Shown in pieces: positions 31,994 through 44,639 of a stretch of DNA of 64,000 bases. The DNA comes from Ornithodoros turicata (lineage: Eukaryota > Arthropoda > Arachnida > Ixodida > Argasidae): positions 101,463,962 through 101,527,961 of the forward strand of contig NC_088202.1 in assembly GCF_037126465.1 (NCBI RefSeq). The letters are read 5' to 3'. Positions within the stretch are counted from its first letter, which is position 1; each line of letters opens with the position of its first letter. Position numbers and translations under genes: made by a program. The notes under the pieces are model-generated. The model worked only from the letters and a program-made list of their open reading frames with translations. It was not told the DNA's origin and made no database searches.

Positions 31994-34900
31994 GGGGCTC
32001 TGGAGTCGCTTTGCCGCAGGGCCTGAAAATTTTCCGCCGTTCAGAGTTTGCCGTTCCCGCGTCCTTACCGCACATGGGGTACCGCACATAGCTAGGGTGC
32101 GTACTCTGACAATTTTGCCGCGTTGGACAGTTATCGAGCATACCTTCCACAACTGGGGGTGGACCACTGGTGCTTCGCATCAGACACGTACAACATATAG
32201 GTGCAACATAATTTTTTTTCATTCACAGCAAGCGCTGTATGAGCCCTCAGCCATTTGCAGGTAACGGGACTTTGTGAAATCGTTTTTCCACACCCAGGGC
32301 GCGGAAATGCCGAATCGTCGGCGACCTCCGCCATCTGTACTCCTCTGGGCTGACGGCAAATGGTTTGTCTGCATTGGGAACGAGCACTGGATGCCCCGAC
32401 GGCAAAGCGCCGTGGATATCCGCCTTCCGTGCTCCCCTTAGCTGACAGCAAATCGCTTTTCGGCATCCAGTGACGGTGCGGTGAACCGGCATGAGCTACA
32501 GTTGTATGGTGGATCTTGCGTGCTCGAGAGGTCTCCTTGTATATAGTCAAATAAGATGATTAGAGCTGTATAAGCACTTGAGCGGCATCATATAATGGAA
32601 ATCCCCAATACGCTGAACTGCCCTTTCTTGATCATTTTCTGCTCCAGATAGATAAAACTGGGTAGGCCGGTTGGAAATGCCCCTGGCTCGGGCACATTCG
32701 ACCGCCATTGGCGTGCTACGCTGGTTGTACACGGTACGCCGCTTTATGTATCATCCACAGAATATGCGCGATCAACGTTGCCACGACAATGAGCTTGATA
32801 TCAAACCATAGAAAATTTATTCCTCTTTCACGTACTAAAATTTAACTTACCTGTTTCCTATAGCACGGCACCTATTGTTCAAAATCTGGACAGAGTGGCC
32901 TTATAATTACTTCCACTGGTCTGCGGGTGCATAGCTGTGGAGGCTGGGCCTCCTATATACAGGGTGTTTCACAAAACGTGTCATTTGGGCTTTATAAAAA
33001 AAACGGGGCGACAGAAAAATGTGGGGTAAACGGCATTTGGGTGGCAATAAATTTGCCACCTTGCAAAAATATTTTCATTTGATTTTAATTAAAAGAAATT
33101 GAACTTTCTTTAATTGAACTCCAAAATATCCCAAGTCAACCTAAGGGTTTTTTACAGATTTAGAGAGCTCATAGCAAACTTAGTCAGATCCACAAAGAAA
33201 TCCGCTCGATATTGCAAATGGAACTGCCCAAAAAAAGTCTCAAAATTGAGGCTTCAAAGTTTCGGGTATTCAACGGCACACCAAATCAGTCGCAAAGATG
33301 CGCGGAGAGGAGGACATGCTCCTGCCCCCATGAAAGATAGAAGGTCGAAAAAAAAGAGGGCGGGAAAAAAGAGGCGGAATCATTTTTTTTTGCCGCTTAT
33401 CAACGTATGGTGGAATGTCACCCGCCTTGTTATTGGCGCGTCTTGTGCTGCACGCCGGTCCGGCGATAAATTGTTCTAGCTTCATGGGGGCAGGAGCATG
33501 TATTCCTTTCCGCGCATCTTTGCGACTGATTTGGTGCACCGTTGAATACCCGAAACTTTGAAGCCTCAATTTCGGGACTTTTTTTGGGCAGTCCCATTTG
33601 CAATATCGAGCGGATTTCTTGGTGGATCTGACTAAATTCGCTACGGGCTCTCTAATTCTGTAAAAAAAAAACTTAGATTGACTTGGAAAATTTTGGAGTT
33701 CAATTAAAGGAATTCAATTTCGTTTAATTAAAATCAAATGAAAATATTTTTGCAAGGTGGAAAATTTAGTTGCCACACAAATGCCGTTTACCCGTTTAAT
33801 CCGTTGCCCCGTTTTTTTTATAAAATCCGAATGACACGTTTTGTTAAACACCCTGTATAGAAAAAAAAGATGATCAGAGCTGTATAAGCACTTGGGCGTC
33901 ATCGTAGGGGATTTTACCGTAAAGTCGCTTTTGTACCCAGAACTCGCGCTCGATGAGCCATGGGCGATTAGCCGGTGACGAAATTTCCACTCCCACACCC
34001 CTCAACATCGACGGCAAATCGTTTTTCCCATCTAGAACGAGTGCTGGATGAGCCTTTGCCAATCGCTGGTAACGGGACCTTACCATTTTTGGGCCGCCGT
34101 ATTCCTCGAAATCGACGGTAAATAGTTTTTTGTTCATCCACAGCAAGCGCTGTATGAGTCCTCGGCGATTTGGCAGTAACGCGACTTTGTCAATTCGTTT
34201 TTCCACTCCCAGAGCGAGCGCTGGATGCTCCGCCGCCGAAGCGCCGACGAGCTGTGCCTCCTCTGGGCCCGACAGGAAATCGTTTTTCCGCACCCAGGGC
34301 GAGCGCTGGATGGCCCGTCGCCGAGGCGTCGGTGACCAGCGCCGTCTCTACTCCTCTCGGCCGACGGAAAATCGTTTTTCCACATCCAGTGACGGTGCGG
34401 CATGAGCTACTCTGGTGCAGGCTTTGCGTGCTCGAGATGTCTTCTTATATATAGCCAAATAAGATGATTAGAGCTCTATACGCACTCGAGCGGCATTGTA
34501 CAACAGAAACTCTCAATACGCTGAACCGCCATTTCTCGCTCCTTTCCTGCTCCAATTAGATGAAACTTGGTGCGCAGGTTGGAAATTCCACTGGCTCTGG
34601 CACATTCGACCGCCATTCACGTGCTACGCATATTGTGAATGATACGCCGCTTTATGTAACAACCACAGAATCTTCGCCATCAACGATGCCACAACAATTA
34701 TCTTGACATCGAACGATAAAAAATTTATTCCTCTATCATGAATTAAATTTACATCTCTATCTCAATTAGTACGGCACCTATCGTTCGAAATCGGGACGCG
34801 GTGGCCTTATAATTACTTTTGCTTCGGGTGACGACATGACCCTCGTTCGCCCCCCATGTTTACGGAGTGCTCTGGGGGACTCCAGGGTACTGAAAATTTT

Positions 34901-35150
34901 TCGATGTTCAGATTTTGCCGTCCCCGCGTATCCACGCGACGTGCGGACATCGTTAGGGCGCGTACTCTGCCGATTCCGCCCCGTTGGACAGTTATCGAGT
35001 ATACCTTCCACAACCCGGGGCGAACCATCGGTATTTCGCATCGGACACGTACGACGTACGGGTGGCCCAGGTACTTGTGAAATGCCCCACGACGTGGGGA
35101 CGGGAGTGCACCCGAGAGTGGCCTGACTCTGCTGCATCTAAGGGATTCAG
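31994..35150. repeat. Macro-tandem repeat array, right part
   Basis: The continuation of the 24731-27835 array after the Polinton insertion: H (32024), spacer, G (32210-32490), X (32490-32950), MITE A copy 2, G (33870-34400), X (34400-34810), H (34820-35000), spacer (35000-35150). X modules share GATGAAACTTGG, GCACATTCGACCGC and GTGGCCTTATAATTACTT. No gene recognised. Confidence 0.75.
32960..33855. mobile_element. Foldback MITE family A, copy 2
   Basis: CAGGGTGTTTCAC...AACACCCTG flanked by TA. Long inverted arms as in copy 1, with the ~150-bp loop in the opposite orientation. It is inserted at the TATA of the X/G junction in the macro-repeat. Confidence 0.85.
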
Positions 35151-35536
35151 TGCGTGCGCAGTGTTCCGCGGCTGTCGAGACCTGTGGCTCAACTAAGCTG
35201 GGCGCAGTGTAATAGTGCTCCAATGCACTTAAACAATTTACGCAAAACTGATCTAATGTATCCTCCTGCACACAAGTGTTGGCTGGAGCGCCTCGAGGGG
35301 ATATCGAGACGTCATAGCGGTAATGAGCCTGAGCATGAGCTGAATGAACTCTTACGTTGGGGCCACATCACCGTGTTGCAGCATGATGCGAGGTCTCTAC
35401 AGCGTGAAGCTGAAGATTTGAAAGGCCAGGTTCACCCGCATTATTTCGAACGTACTCGGATGTGTATGGGCATGAGTGACTCCTTGCATGACTTTGACTG
35501 TGGAAGCCCCAGAGTCGCACGTCGAAGCTGTTTTAT
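35151..35536 (+). other. Unassigned, contains an open frame without recognised domain
   Basis: A frame from 35154 runs 151 codons (KCWLERLEGISRRHSGNEPE-like, charged) and overlaps the LINE start in another frame. It may be diverged LINE or host-derived sequence; I recognise no family. Confidence 0.35.
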
Positions 35537-37030
35537 GTGCTCCCATATGTATCTCTCCCATCAATCAATGGAGTGGGAATACCTGGCTCAGCACAGACAG
35601 AGACAATAGTTGCCTATGCAGACGACTTGTCCATGGCTGCGTCTACTAAAGCAGCGCCGCTGCCAGCGCTGTCAGCGGATGGCAAGTTTCCGTCTACTAG
35701 GGCAGCGCGCTCGTTTCGTAGACAACGTGCTGCCGCAGCGCCGCTGCTCCCGCTGGCCAGCGCAGGCAGCAGGTCGGGAGCCGCTGAGCGCGCTGCTGCT
35801 GGCTGTGTGACGTCACGATAGCAGACGACATCGCCCGCCGCGTAGTTTGAACATGGCGTCCACATCGACTGCTGGGCTCATCACTGTCACAGTGGCTACC
35901 CAACGCTAACATGCAGCCTATACGGGTCGTGGATACATGAACTAACCTCAAACGATGTTGGTGACATTCTAAAATCGGTCTGGAAGTGGTAGGGGTTGAA
36001 CCGAGATACGCTTTCGGCGAGACTAACCTGAAGGCGGCTCTCGTGCATGGCCTCGGATTCTTAGTCTATTTGCCTCTTTGTAGTAAGGACGGAAAGCGCG
36101 CCAGTTATACACAGCTCTTCATCTGTCTCGGAGGCTTCGGAAATAAGAACATCCTGTAATCGACTGCGCGGTACCATCGGGGATCTCGTCGTCTGCTCGT
36201 TGACCGCCATTTTCAGCAAAACCAGCGAGCTTGTCTACTAAACCAGCGCCTGCTGTCGCTAACGCTGCCCCCTACCGGTGCTGTCGGCGCTGTTTTAGTA
36301 GACGCAGCCCATGATTGATCAGAGTGAAAAGGACGTGGAGAACACATTCTGGGTTTTAGAAGTTTATGGGACAAGAAGTGGAGCGAAAATTAACAAAGAT
36401 AAATCGAAAATGTTGTACATGGGGGGGGGGAGTACCCAAGAAAAGATCTATGGCTTAGGATTGTTGATGAAGTAAAAATTTTAGAAGTAGAACTATGGAA
36501 CACCTTGCAATAATTGGTCCTACTTGAAGGCAGCAGTAGAAAAGATTATGAAAGATCACGACGAGCCTACAATGTCACTGATGGCTAGAGCACAGGTCAT
36601 TAAAGCTATCGTGGTACCAAAGTACACCTACTTGTTCTCTGTCATTCACTAATCTCGGGATGAATGCCGAGGAATAGAGAAAGGCGTTGTTTTAGCTTCA
36701 TTTGGAGTGGAAAGACTCAGTTGGTCGCGCAAGCAAAATTAAAGCTTCCAGTAGAAGATGGTAGCTGCAAATTCCGGACTTTCAACATTTGGCACAGGCA
36801 TACGCAGTACATGGAACTTACAGGATGCTAGCTCATGAAAGTTCCAGGAAACTGTTATCGAGACTTTGGCTGGGCACTAACACAAAACTTTTTAGGCAAG
36901 AGAGCATTGATCATAGAGTGCCAATGTCTGAAAACGAGCCAAAATTACACAAAGTAGCGAAACAGGCTCTTGTACAGCTTAAAGGTCAGCTCCGGGGAAA
37001 ATTCATTGTCACAGATCCCAACAAAAGCGA
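35537..37030 (+). pseudogene. L1/Tx1-like LINE reverse transcriptase, split by a MITE and decayed
   Basis: The first part (35537-35635) ends with the catalytic box VAYADDLSM. After a 673-bp insertion the same frame resumes with DQSEKDVENTFWVLEVYG and SGAKINKDKSKMLYMG, typical of L1/Tx1-group RTs. Further pieces in changing frames (36530-36650, EKIMKDHDEPTMSLMARAQV; 36789-36990, MAQAYAVHGTYRMLAHESS) match the post-RT region. Several stops occur (near 36475, 36650) and a run of ten G at 36421. 5' and 3' ends are missing. Confidence 0.75.
35636..36308. mobile_element. MITE family F inserted in LINE RT
   Basis: The ends GCTGCGTCTACTAAAGCAGC and GCTGTTTTAGTAGACGCAGC are inverted repeats. CCATG occurs on both sides (35631-35635, 36309-36313), giving a TSD of 5 bp (or 3 bp, CAT, if the outer G/C is counted as element). 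Removing element plus one CCATG takes out 678 bp and restores the LINE frame across the junction. GC-rich interior, no protein. Confidence 0.85.
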
Positions 37031-37039
37031 CCACAAAGG

Positions 37040-38350
37040 TAGGTGCCTACTGAATGTACCTCCAAAATAGTTTGGCCAAATACCCTGTATTTACGGAGAA
37101 ATCATTTTTTTGTTTGTTTGCCGTCCGATCGTCCGCTCAAACCATCGACGTCACGGCCAGCTTTCGCTTTGGCTCTTCTTGGCTTGTTGACTTCATCGCT
37201 CTTTCGCAATCGCCAGCAATCGTCAGGCTGATAGCGAAATCGAGAGTCGCCCGTATACATACAAGCACCACGAGCACCGCGTTCTCTTCGTCAAAATTTG
37301 ATCAGCATCGTTTTCCTTCGGCTGGTCAGTGCACACAACTTCGTCTAAGGTGTCATCTTGTGAGAGATGCGGTGTGTGAGAATTGTGAGAATGCTGGCTC
37401 CTCGCTCGTACGAGCTGGTACACTAACAACGAAGATGTTTCGTACTAAGTTACCAGTTGATTTTGTGCATGATTGGGTGTACGAAACCAGTGGTCGACTG
37501 CTCTGAACTTATCAAGGCAACAGCCGTGGGTGTCCGAAGCATTTTGCATCAGAATGTTACGAGGTCGTTCATTCGACGGCCGATTGGACTCGAAAAGTCG
37601 CTGAAAAGGGATTCGGCACCTGCCTCGTTCGACGACGACAAAGAGGATAGTACCAAAGGACCGAATTTGCAGGTAAGTGTCCGCACGAACTTGCACTATG
37701 GCTTGCACACAATATGAACATGTGAACGAGAAATATGGGGCTGCTCAGCCCTATAGTCAGTGGTTGCATGTAAAACTACGCAGTTCTCAGAGAAGTTGGT
37801 TGCAAAATTACATGAGTTTGAAGAAGCCGATCCTGGGCACAGAGAAGACGAAACAGTCACAGCAGCTGAAATCAGCAAGAAATTGAGGGTTCCTGTTTTG
37901 AGACGCTCTGTGTCTGTCTTCACTTCCCCAGACAACCACGACAAAATTTATATGTCCAAACAATATCCAGAGATTGCCGAAGCAGGCATTCCATGTGAAG
38001 GCCCGCAAAGATATATCCAAAGAATGTTCAGCCCTTTCCCAACCGTGGAACAGCCCCGTATCCCTTATATCCGTATCACTTACATGGCAGCATTATTGTT
38101 CCTCTTTAAAAGCCGGGCTGTGTGTGAGTGCTGTGTGTTCAAGTTGTAATCAGTTATCACATGCCACAAATTCCATTGTGTTCTAGTCCGCTGAGGTTGA
38201 CTACAGCAACCAGCAGGCATTCAAAGGGTGCTCGAGTACCTTGACCAGCAAGGGATGACAGTCAGCATGCTCATCACCGACAGGCACAATTAGGTTCATT
38301 CATCTGTGAATCATCGCTTTGACGTGCTGCACTTTGCAAGAGGTAATAAG
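37040..38350 (+). pseudogene. Transposase-derived exon-like segments (TDRH-type), degraded
   Basis: At 38215-38345 the reading VLEYLDQQGMTVSMLITDRH, a stop, then NHRFDVLHFARG before a donor-like GTAATAAG resembles the RNase-H-like core of a transposase-derived protein family common in ticks and fish (TDRH followed by HxFDxWHxAKG). Frames at 37054-37506 and 37760-38149 with a donor-like AGGTAAGTG at 37671 may be other exons. The stop after TDRHN and missing residues argue for a pseudogene. Family assignment is from memory of the motif and weak. Confidence 0.35.
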
Positions 38351-40654
38351 CCACATTTCCTCTGTATTGCACACCGTCATAACACACATGTGCAGTCCAG
38401 CTTGTGTATGTTGTTCGACAACATATTTCCTATCAGAAGGGGTACACTTGGGGGCAAGCTTTGCTGTTAACATCACATTTGTAGCTTAAAGCTCAGCTAC
38501 GCCGATTTTCGAGTGTTACAGAATGGAATGGCACTCACACGATGTGTTCATAAGGGAACACTGATTATGTGTGCAAAATAGTTATCCCAAACTCCTCGCG
38601 GTTTTTCGAAAAAGTGAATTTTTAGTTTCACTGACATTCCGTCTTGTGGCCCGCAAACCCTGTGTCGACGACACATTCGTGGTCTGCCCGTGCGCCGGCT
38701 TGGCATGACATTTGGCTTGGTTTCTTCCGTCAAGCCGGCCGGTTTCTTCCGCCGAGCCATCTGCTGCGCAGATTGACATTGGGGAAGTGATAAACAGTTC
38801 GCTATTAGGGAGCCAGTATATTTCTGGACTTCACTGAACCCACGAGGAACGTGAGTTTTGCTTCCTTCGACTGCAAAGCATTTGCTAGGCCAGTACAGAC
38901 TTCCTGGTGTGTCTCGTGTTCTGTGCTGCGTGCCAAGAATGCGTGAGTGTTTTGCTCCCATCTGCAAGAACATTTCAGCATGCAGTTCAAATGTTTCAAA
39001 CCACAACTTTCCGAAAGGCGAAAGAAAAAGCTATTGACTGCAACAATCGGTTACAACTCCGACTGGGTGCCACCTTCGAAAGCAGCGATTTGATCTGTTC
39101 ATTTCGCTCATATGAATGTTACGGAAGCAATGCGCAACTTGTTTCACACGAAGCCGAAGATGTCTCGTCTGGGATGCTGTGCCAACCTTATCTGAAGCAG
39201 GATATTGCAGGGGCAGGACTAGGCATCAGATAAAGGTAAGACGCGTAATGTTAGACAAGTCAGTCATGCGGTGCAAATGCCATCACATAGAAAAGAAAAA
39301 TACGCTATCTGTCAGTTACTGCTTCATCCTTTAGAGATTCGGCCCCAGCGGGTGTATTCTCAGTACAGGAATTGCCTTATTTGTTAAATGATTTCGCAGG
39401 CATTCTGGCACCACCGAAAAGCTTCCACTACGCGTCTGAACTATCACCGTCTGGGTTTCAAGCTGAAGGATGTCACCAGTACCAACCAGACGCCCCTTCA
39501 AAGTTCATCGGTTTTTGTTGACGGAACAGTGACACCTGGTACTGAGACATTTCATTTTCTGATGAATCAAGTGCATTGCATCACTTGTGCTTGACTTCTT
39601 TTGTTCGTATACCCTTGCTGTTGCTCGCTAGCTTAGAGCAACCATGCCTGAGGTGTTTGTGTTCTTACTCCAGCGTTTTCAGAGTACATTTAAGCAGTAT
39701 CATCGTATCATATGCACGGCAGCACATCTTGTGTATTTTGAGTAAGGTATAAATTAAAATGTTGGCTCAGCAGTTGTATTTTGGTCACGAATAAGGTGTT
39801 CTTCCAGAGCCCTCAATGGCAGTTCAAGCAGTTTCATGTGTGCAACAACACATACCTTTTCTCAGTTTGGTGTAAGGTAAATCGAAATCTTCCAGTTGAT
39901 GCATTTCGGTCATAAATTATGTTTTTTGAGGTTTCAGGATTACATTCAAACAGCATCATCTGTGCAACAGTACGTTCTTTTTCTCAGGTGAAGTATGGTA
40001 AATCTGTCCGCTGTTGTGTTCTGGCATTGCAGTAGAAGCTTGTGTTGCATTCAAGTGGTATCATGTATACAAAAACTTGTTTTATGCCTTTCTGTAGCTG
40101 CTGTAGTATTATTGTGAGTACAGAGACATCCCTGCAGAACATGTCGGAGCATCTTGTGTTATTGTTAGTATGATCTGCAGCAGTATATTGATAATTTTAA
40201 TTATTCAATGACTTCAGCTAACATTTACATTCTTATTTCCAGGTAAACCTGTCACGCAGATGCCCTACCCCTTGGTATGCTTAGTTCAAGATTGTACCGA
40301 AACAATCCACCTGGAGCATTATTTTTCAATTGGCAGTGGCATTACTATCACAACACACCACACACTGCATGTCTAAGGCATGTCTAAGCACACCCAAGCA
40401 CTGCATGTCTAAGGTGCGTGTCATGTGCGTCATGCATGTCATGTGCGTGTACAATGCATCACACCTGTTCTCAGGTACAGGCGAGCTGGTATGCAATTAC
40501 AACATGAAACAACTCACACAGATATCGTAAAGTCATGCCTTTTCCTTCGCGCCACGTGTTTCATGTTATCCTCACATGCAGCTCATTTCGCCTGTGCTGT
40601 GCAGCTTGAGCAAAAGCACATATTGCTTTTTGGTCACATGACACGGGACATAAA
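38351..40654. other. Unassigned, no gene seen
   Basis: Intron-like sequence. A minus-strand frame at 38548-39006 (152 codons) has no recognised domain. Between 39600 and 40250, loosely repeated segments (GCAGCATC..GTGCAACA, TTCTCAGT.TGGTGTAAGGTAAAT) suggest old tandem duplication of about 120 bp. Confidence 0.4.
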
Positions 40655-40656
40655 TA

Positions 40657-41374
40657 CAGTGAAACCTTCCTATGTTGGACACCCGCGGTGCAGCCGGAGC
40701 GTGTCCTACTTATAGAGGTGTCCGAGCTACAGAATATGAGGGAAACAAAAAATGGAAAAGATCATAGCTGTGTTGCCAGAAATGCCCCCTTCCTTCAAGT
40801 TATGGTCCTTAGTGGTGCCTGGTGGTGGTGCCGGGTAGTGGTACCTCGTGGTAGTGGTACCTCTACCCACTCTTCACTGATTATTACTGATTTTGGTATA
40901 TTCAATTCCGTTCAGATTCCACTCAATGGCATTAACTCTGGAGCTTTTCGAGCAGCGAGGACTTTTCTCTGAAGCGTCAGCCCGCTTTTCATTGGTTTGG
41001 TGCAGTGCGCGTTCAAAGGCTCTAGACAAACCGAAGACAAGTGCTCACACAAAGGATTACAATGTAGACTGACAGCATTTGTTTTTGGACTCGAAAAGCT
41101 AAAACAACAAAATGCTGAGACCAGTATAGGGGAAAAAAGTCAAGGCCACTGACTCATTTTGGTGCAAAGATGGGCCGATATTGAGGCAATTTGACCAGGG
41201 TTTTGTCCGACTTAGCAGGGAAAACCCTGTCCTACTTTCGGGATAGGGAGGTGTCCGACATAGAGAATTTCGTCCCCATGTAGTTTCAATGGGAGCCTGC
41301 AAGTGCAATGAAATCTTGTCCGACATGGGGAGTTGTCCGAGGTAGGGAGGTGTCCGACTTTGGAGGTTTTACTG
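40657..41374. mobile_element. Tigger/pogo-type MITE
   Basis: The left end CAGTGAAACCTTCCTATGTT and right end TTGGAGGTTTTACTG are inverted repeats followed inward by GGACACC / GGTGTCCGAC, flanked by TA on both sides. This TIR resembles pogo/Tigger elements (Tc1/mariner superfamily). 718 bp, no transposase. GGTGTCCGAC-like repeats recur within the right 150 bp. Confidence 0.75.
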
Positions 41375-41376
41375 TA

Positions 41377-44145
41377 CTATATAACATTCTACATAATGTA
41401 ATCTAACAGTTGTTCACGTTTGGATATTTTAACCATGGATTTTACCCTGCATGCACCATACCATGTCCAACCACGAACAACTGCTAGACAGCAGCATGTA
41501 CTGTTGCCGTATAGCACTTATGGCTTGCGTCCTGTGATCGGAAACAGTGGTATCTTTTTCTGCTACAACCAGTAAACTACAGTAAAGGTTTCGAAATACT
41601 GTGTCATACCATAAAGCACTATGGGAAATGGCAGTTTGAAAAACTGGAGAAGACTGTCATTAGAACGGGGGACATGTTCCATGGTGAAATTTTTTACAGT
41701 GTGTGTTTTACTGATTTGCTCAAAAAAGGAACGTGTGCGTTTCTTGTACTAACTTCCCCTTATGCAAAGTAGTAGAAAAATATTTTCAGCCAATGGGGAG
41801 GGAGAGGACATCATTCTGAAGTCTCGTTGACCTACAATGTGTCGTGTGTGAAGGTCATTTTGAAGAGTGTAGGTGGTACAAGACTGTGTTCCCACATTCT
41901 TGGCAGTGTTGACAAATAACCATAATAAAGTAGAGAGTACATTATTAGCTTCATATATTGGTGTCATGGCAAAGTATGTAGAGATACATCTGTCTCAACA
42001 TGCAGGTGCCAAAACTGCCTTTTTTGCCTAAAATATGATCTATATAGTTGTCTGTTCAACACCACTAATCATGTGCCGGCCTCCATGACATCTCTGTGAC
42101 ATTCCAAAGTGATTAACATGTCCTATAGATGTGTGCAATGCTGAAGATGACTGTGTACCTTCTATGGATTCTTGTTTCAAGAAAAGTACTGTGTGATTTG
42201 CTAACAGTGCTAGCTGTACCTTCAGAATTCTGCATAAGAATATGTAAAGTTTCCGGGAGGAAACATCATGAAGGTCCATAGCGAAAAACCCTGAGACGAG
42301 GGATAGGAAGGATACAATGGGGAGGGATACAATGTTTCAACATAGGTATGTATGTCCCTTCTTGTATCTCCTCTTCAGGTCTCGCCATCATGGACAGTAT
42401 CACCAGCTCGCTTACTGGTGAACCGTTCTTTCAACGATAAAGGTCACTTTCATGAACTGGATGGAAGCCAACATGCTGTCAATAAAAAGAATAATGGAAG
42501 GAGCTCAATATGATCCTTAGGGTGTGCGTGGTCATTGCTTTCTGACAAATGGTGACTTAGAATTTCAGGACAGTGCCTGCAGTGGTAGTATTCTTGTGTT
42601 CTCACCCTTGACGCCCATTGTGTGTCATCGGTCACCTGTAATTTGCTAACATGCGCATAGCTAAAACAAAGTATATTTGTATTTCTTTAAATAGAGGTGG
42701 TACAGCACGTTGTTTTTTACATGTACTTTGAAAAATATAAATAAAAAATTCTCTACTCTGCAAGTCTCCTATCAGCTCTACAGAGCAGCTTCGAGTTTCA
42801 CTAGACGCCACGTGTGAAACCTAGACCAAACTAGTGTTGAAGGTCCATATAGGTCATAGATAGATATTATTATTATAAGATCATAGGTCAGGCTTAGGTC
42901 CTGGTTGGTAGCAACGCAATTGAACCTTATTAAAAATTTGTGCAGGAGGTGACCAACATAACTAAATACACCAACTGACTCTCACAAATTTTGTGGTGTT
43001 ATACTTTTGAAACAACATTAATACGCCGCAGTGGTCTTTTCTCCTTTGTTCCTTTTAACCTAGAAATATTAGGTCTTCGGCATCACAAGCCTTAGTTGCT
43101 GAGCATGCAGTTATTTACGTTGAGCGCTGCAGTTTCATATTTGTTTCTCTGGACAAGCAAGCCCGGGCTTCCCCATTTTGATAAGGGTCTTTCAACTTTG
43201 ACAGGGCATTTGTGGACAAGGAAAACATTTGGACTCTGAGTATTTTGCTACGAAGTGCACCGTACAAGGCAGAGGACAGCATCAACTATTTCCACCAAGG
43301 TTATTAAATTTGTGATAAAGCACATATACCTTTTGTCACTGACTAATTTGGTGGCAATGTTACTTGACTGGCAGTTGTGCAATTTCAAGCACATGTTTTA
43401 AAAAAAATTAGGGTATGGGAAGTGCTGCCTGGTTCAACATGTGTAGTACACAATATAATAATTGGGGGTTTACGTCGCGAGACAACTGAGTGTGGAATAC
43501 ACAGCACAGTGTAATGTTTCTTATTCTGTCACTGTTAGCATGGTTCAAGAAGTGGGAAATGTTGCACTACCCATAATAACATCTGTTGGGCCCAGCAAAT
43601 CAGGATACATATACCCTGATCTGAAGACACTATGCCTAACTCAAAAGCAGTATGAGATCGACCCGTACGTGTTTATTTGCGAAACTATTACGAATGAAAT
43701 AGGGCCTGTGTGGTATAGAACAATGCGCACCCTCAAGTAAAGATGCAAAAAATACGTATAACGGCTCTCGATCTACATGCCGCGATGCGCTCTACGAGAT
43801 AAACAACACACTACAAAACTACATCCAACACTTTTTGTGCGGGGCAACTCTAATGACCACTTTCGTATAACCGACGAATGGTTGAACGAATGCAGTTCGA
43901 ATGGTCACGATACATTCCTACGTCGTTCATTGCGGTCACGCTACGATGCTGCACAATATATGTATCTCGTGTAACAAGCCTGGCAATCGCACGATGTGCG
44001 TGGGCAGAAATACGGTGTTCTTTCTTTGAAGACCAGTCCTCTGCAGCCTGCAGGTATATGCTCAAACGACCACCAAGTCTCACGTTGTTGCTCAATCGCT
44101 CCCATCCCTGCACTTGTAGTAAAAGCAGCAAACGGGTAGACGTGA
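41377..44145. other. Unassigned, no gene seen
   Basis: A+T-rich sequence with scattered short frames. The frame at 43462-43740 (92 codons) begins in a TTGGGGGTTTACGTCGCGAGACAACTG stretch that looks like a dispersed repeat and has no recognised domain. Confidence 0.4.
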
Positions 44146-44217
44146 ATGGCAGCTGAACGGTTGAACTGCGAAGTTCTCAAGCACATAATCACAATTTCAC
44201 GCCGAAATGTTGTTGAG
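44146..44217 (+). CDS. Candidate first coding exon, unknown product
   Basis: ATG 44146 opens MAAERLNCEVLKHIITISRR and the frame reaches a good donor GAG|GTGAGT at 44218 in phase 0. It follows CpG-richer sequence. No downstream exon is proved; it might lead to the 44640-45140 segment. Low confidence. Confidence 0.2.
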
Positions 44218-44459
44218 GTGAGTTCGCCCAGTTGTTGTTTCCATCGTTCAATAGTTCTCGGGATTACCTCGGATGAAACGCTCATCGCAGCCGGCGGCCA
44301 TAACTGGATAACTGGTAAGACGCCAGGGAAGTCAGAGAAAGCCTCAGCTTTCATCCAATCAGAAGCACGATTCTCTATCTACGTAGATGGAGCAGGTTTT
44401 TCCCATCTATGTCACAAAAATGGCTGCGCCCATGGCTTGTTTTGGTTTCTTTGATTCAT

Positions 44460-44600
44460 TAATTTTCGTAATAGGAAGACAAAATTGAGAAACGAAGGTG
44501 CGTTTCGGGGGCAGTTGAATGTGCTCGTTCTGAATATCCCAACCGTTTTAACACATCGGGAAATCGGCGTAGCTGAGCTTTAAATGGGTAGATGCTTTTT
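44460..44600 (+). repeat. Dispersed repeat J, copy 1
   Basis: GAAACGAAGGTGCGTTTCGG..GCAGTTGAATGTG...GAATAT...CGTAGCTGAGCTTTAAA aligns with 47435-47535 (GAAATGAAGGGTGGTTTCGG..GCAGTTCGATATG...GAATAT...GAGCTGACCTTTAAA). Identity unknown. Confidence 0.5.
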
Positions 44601-44639
44601 GCACATTTTTAGCAATGTTAGCCTTAACCGGTATAATTG

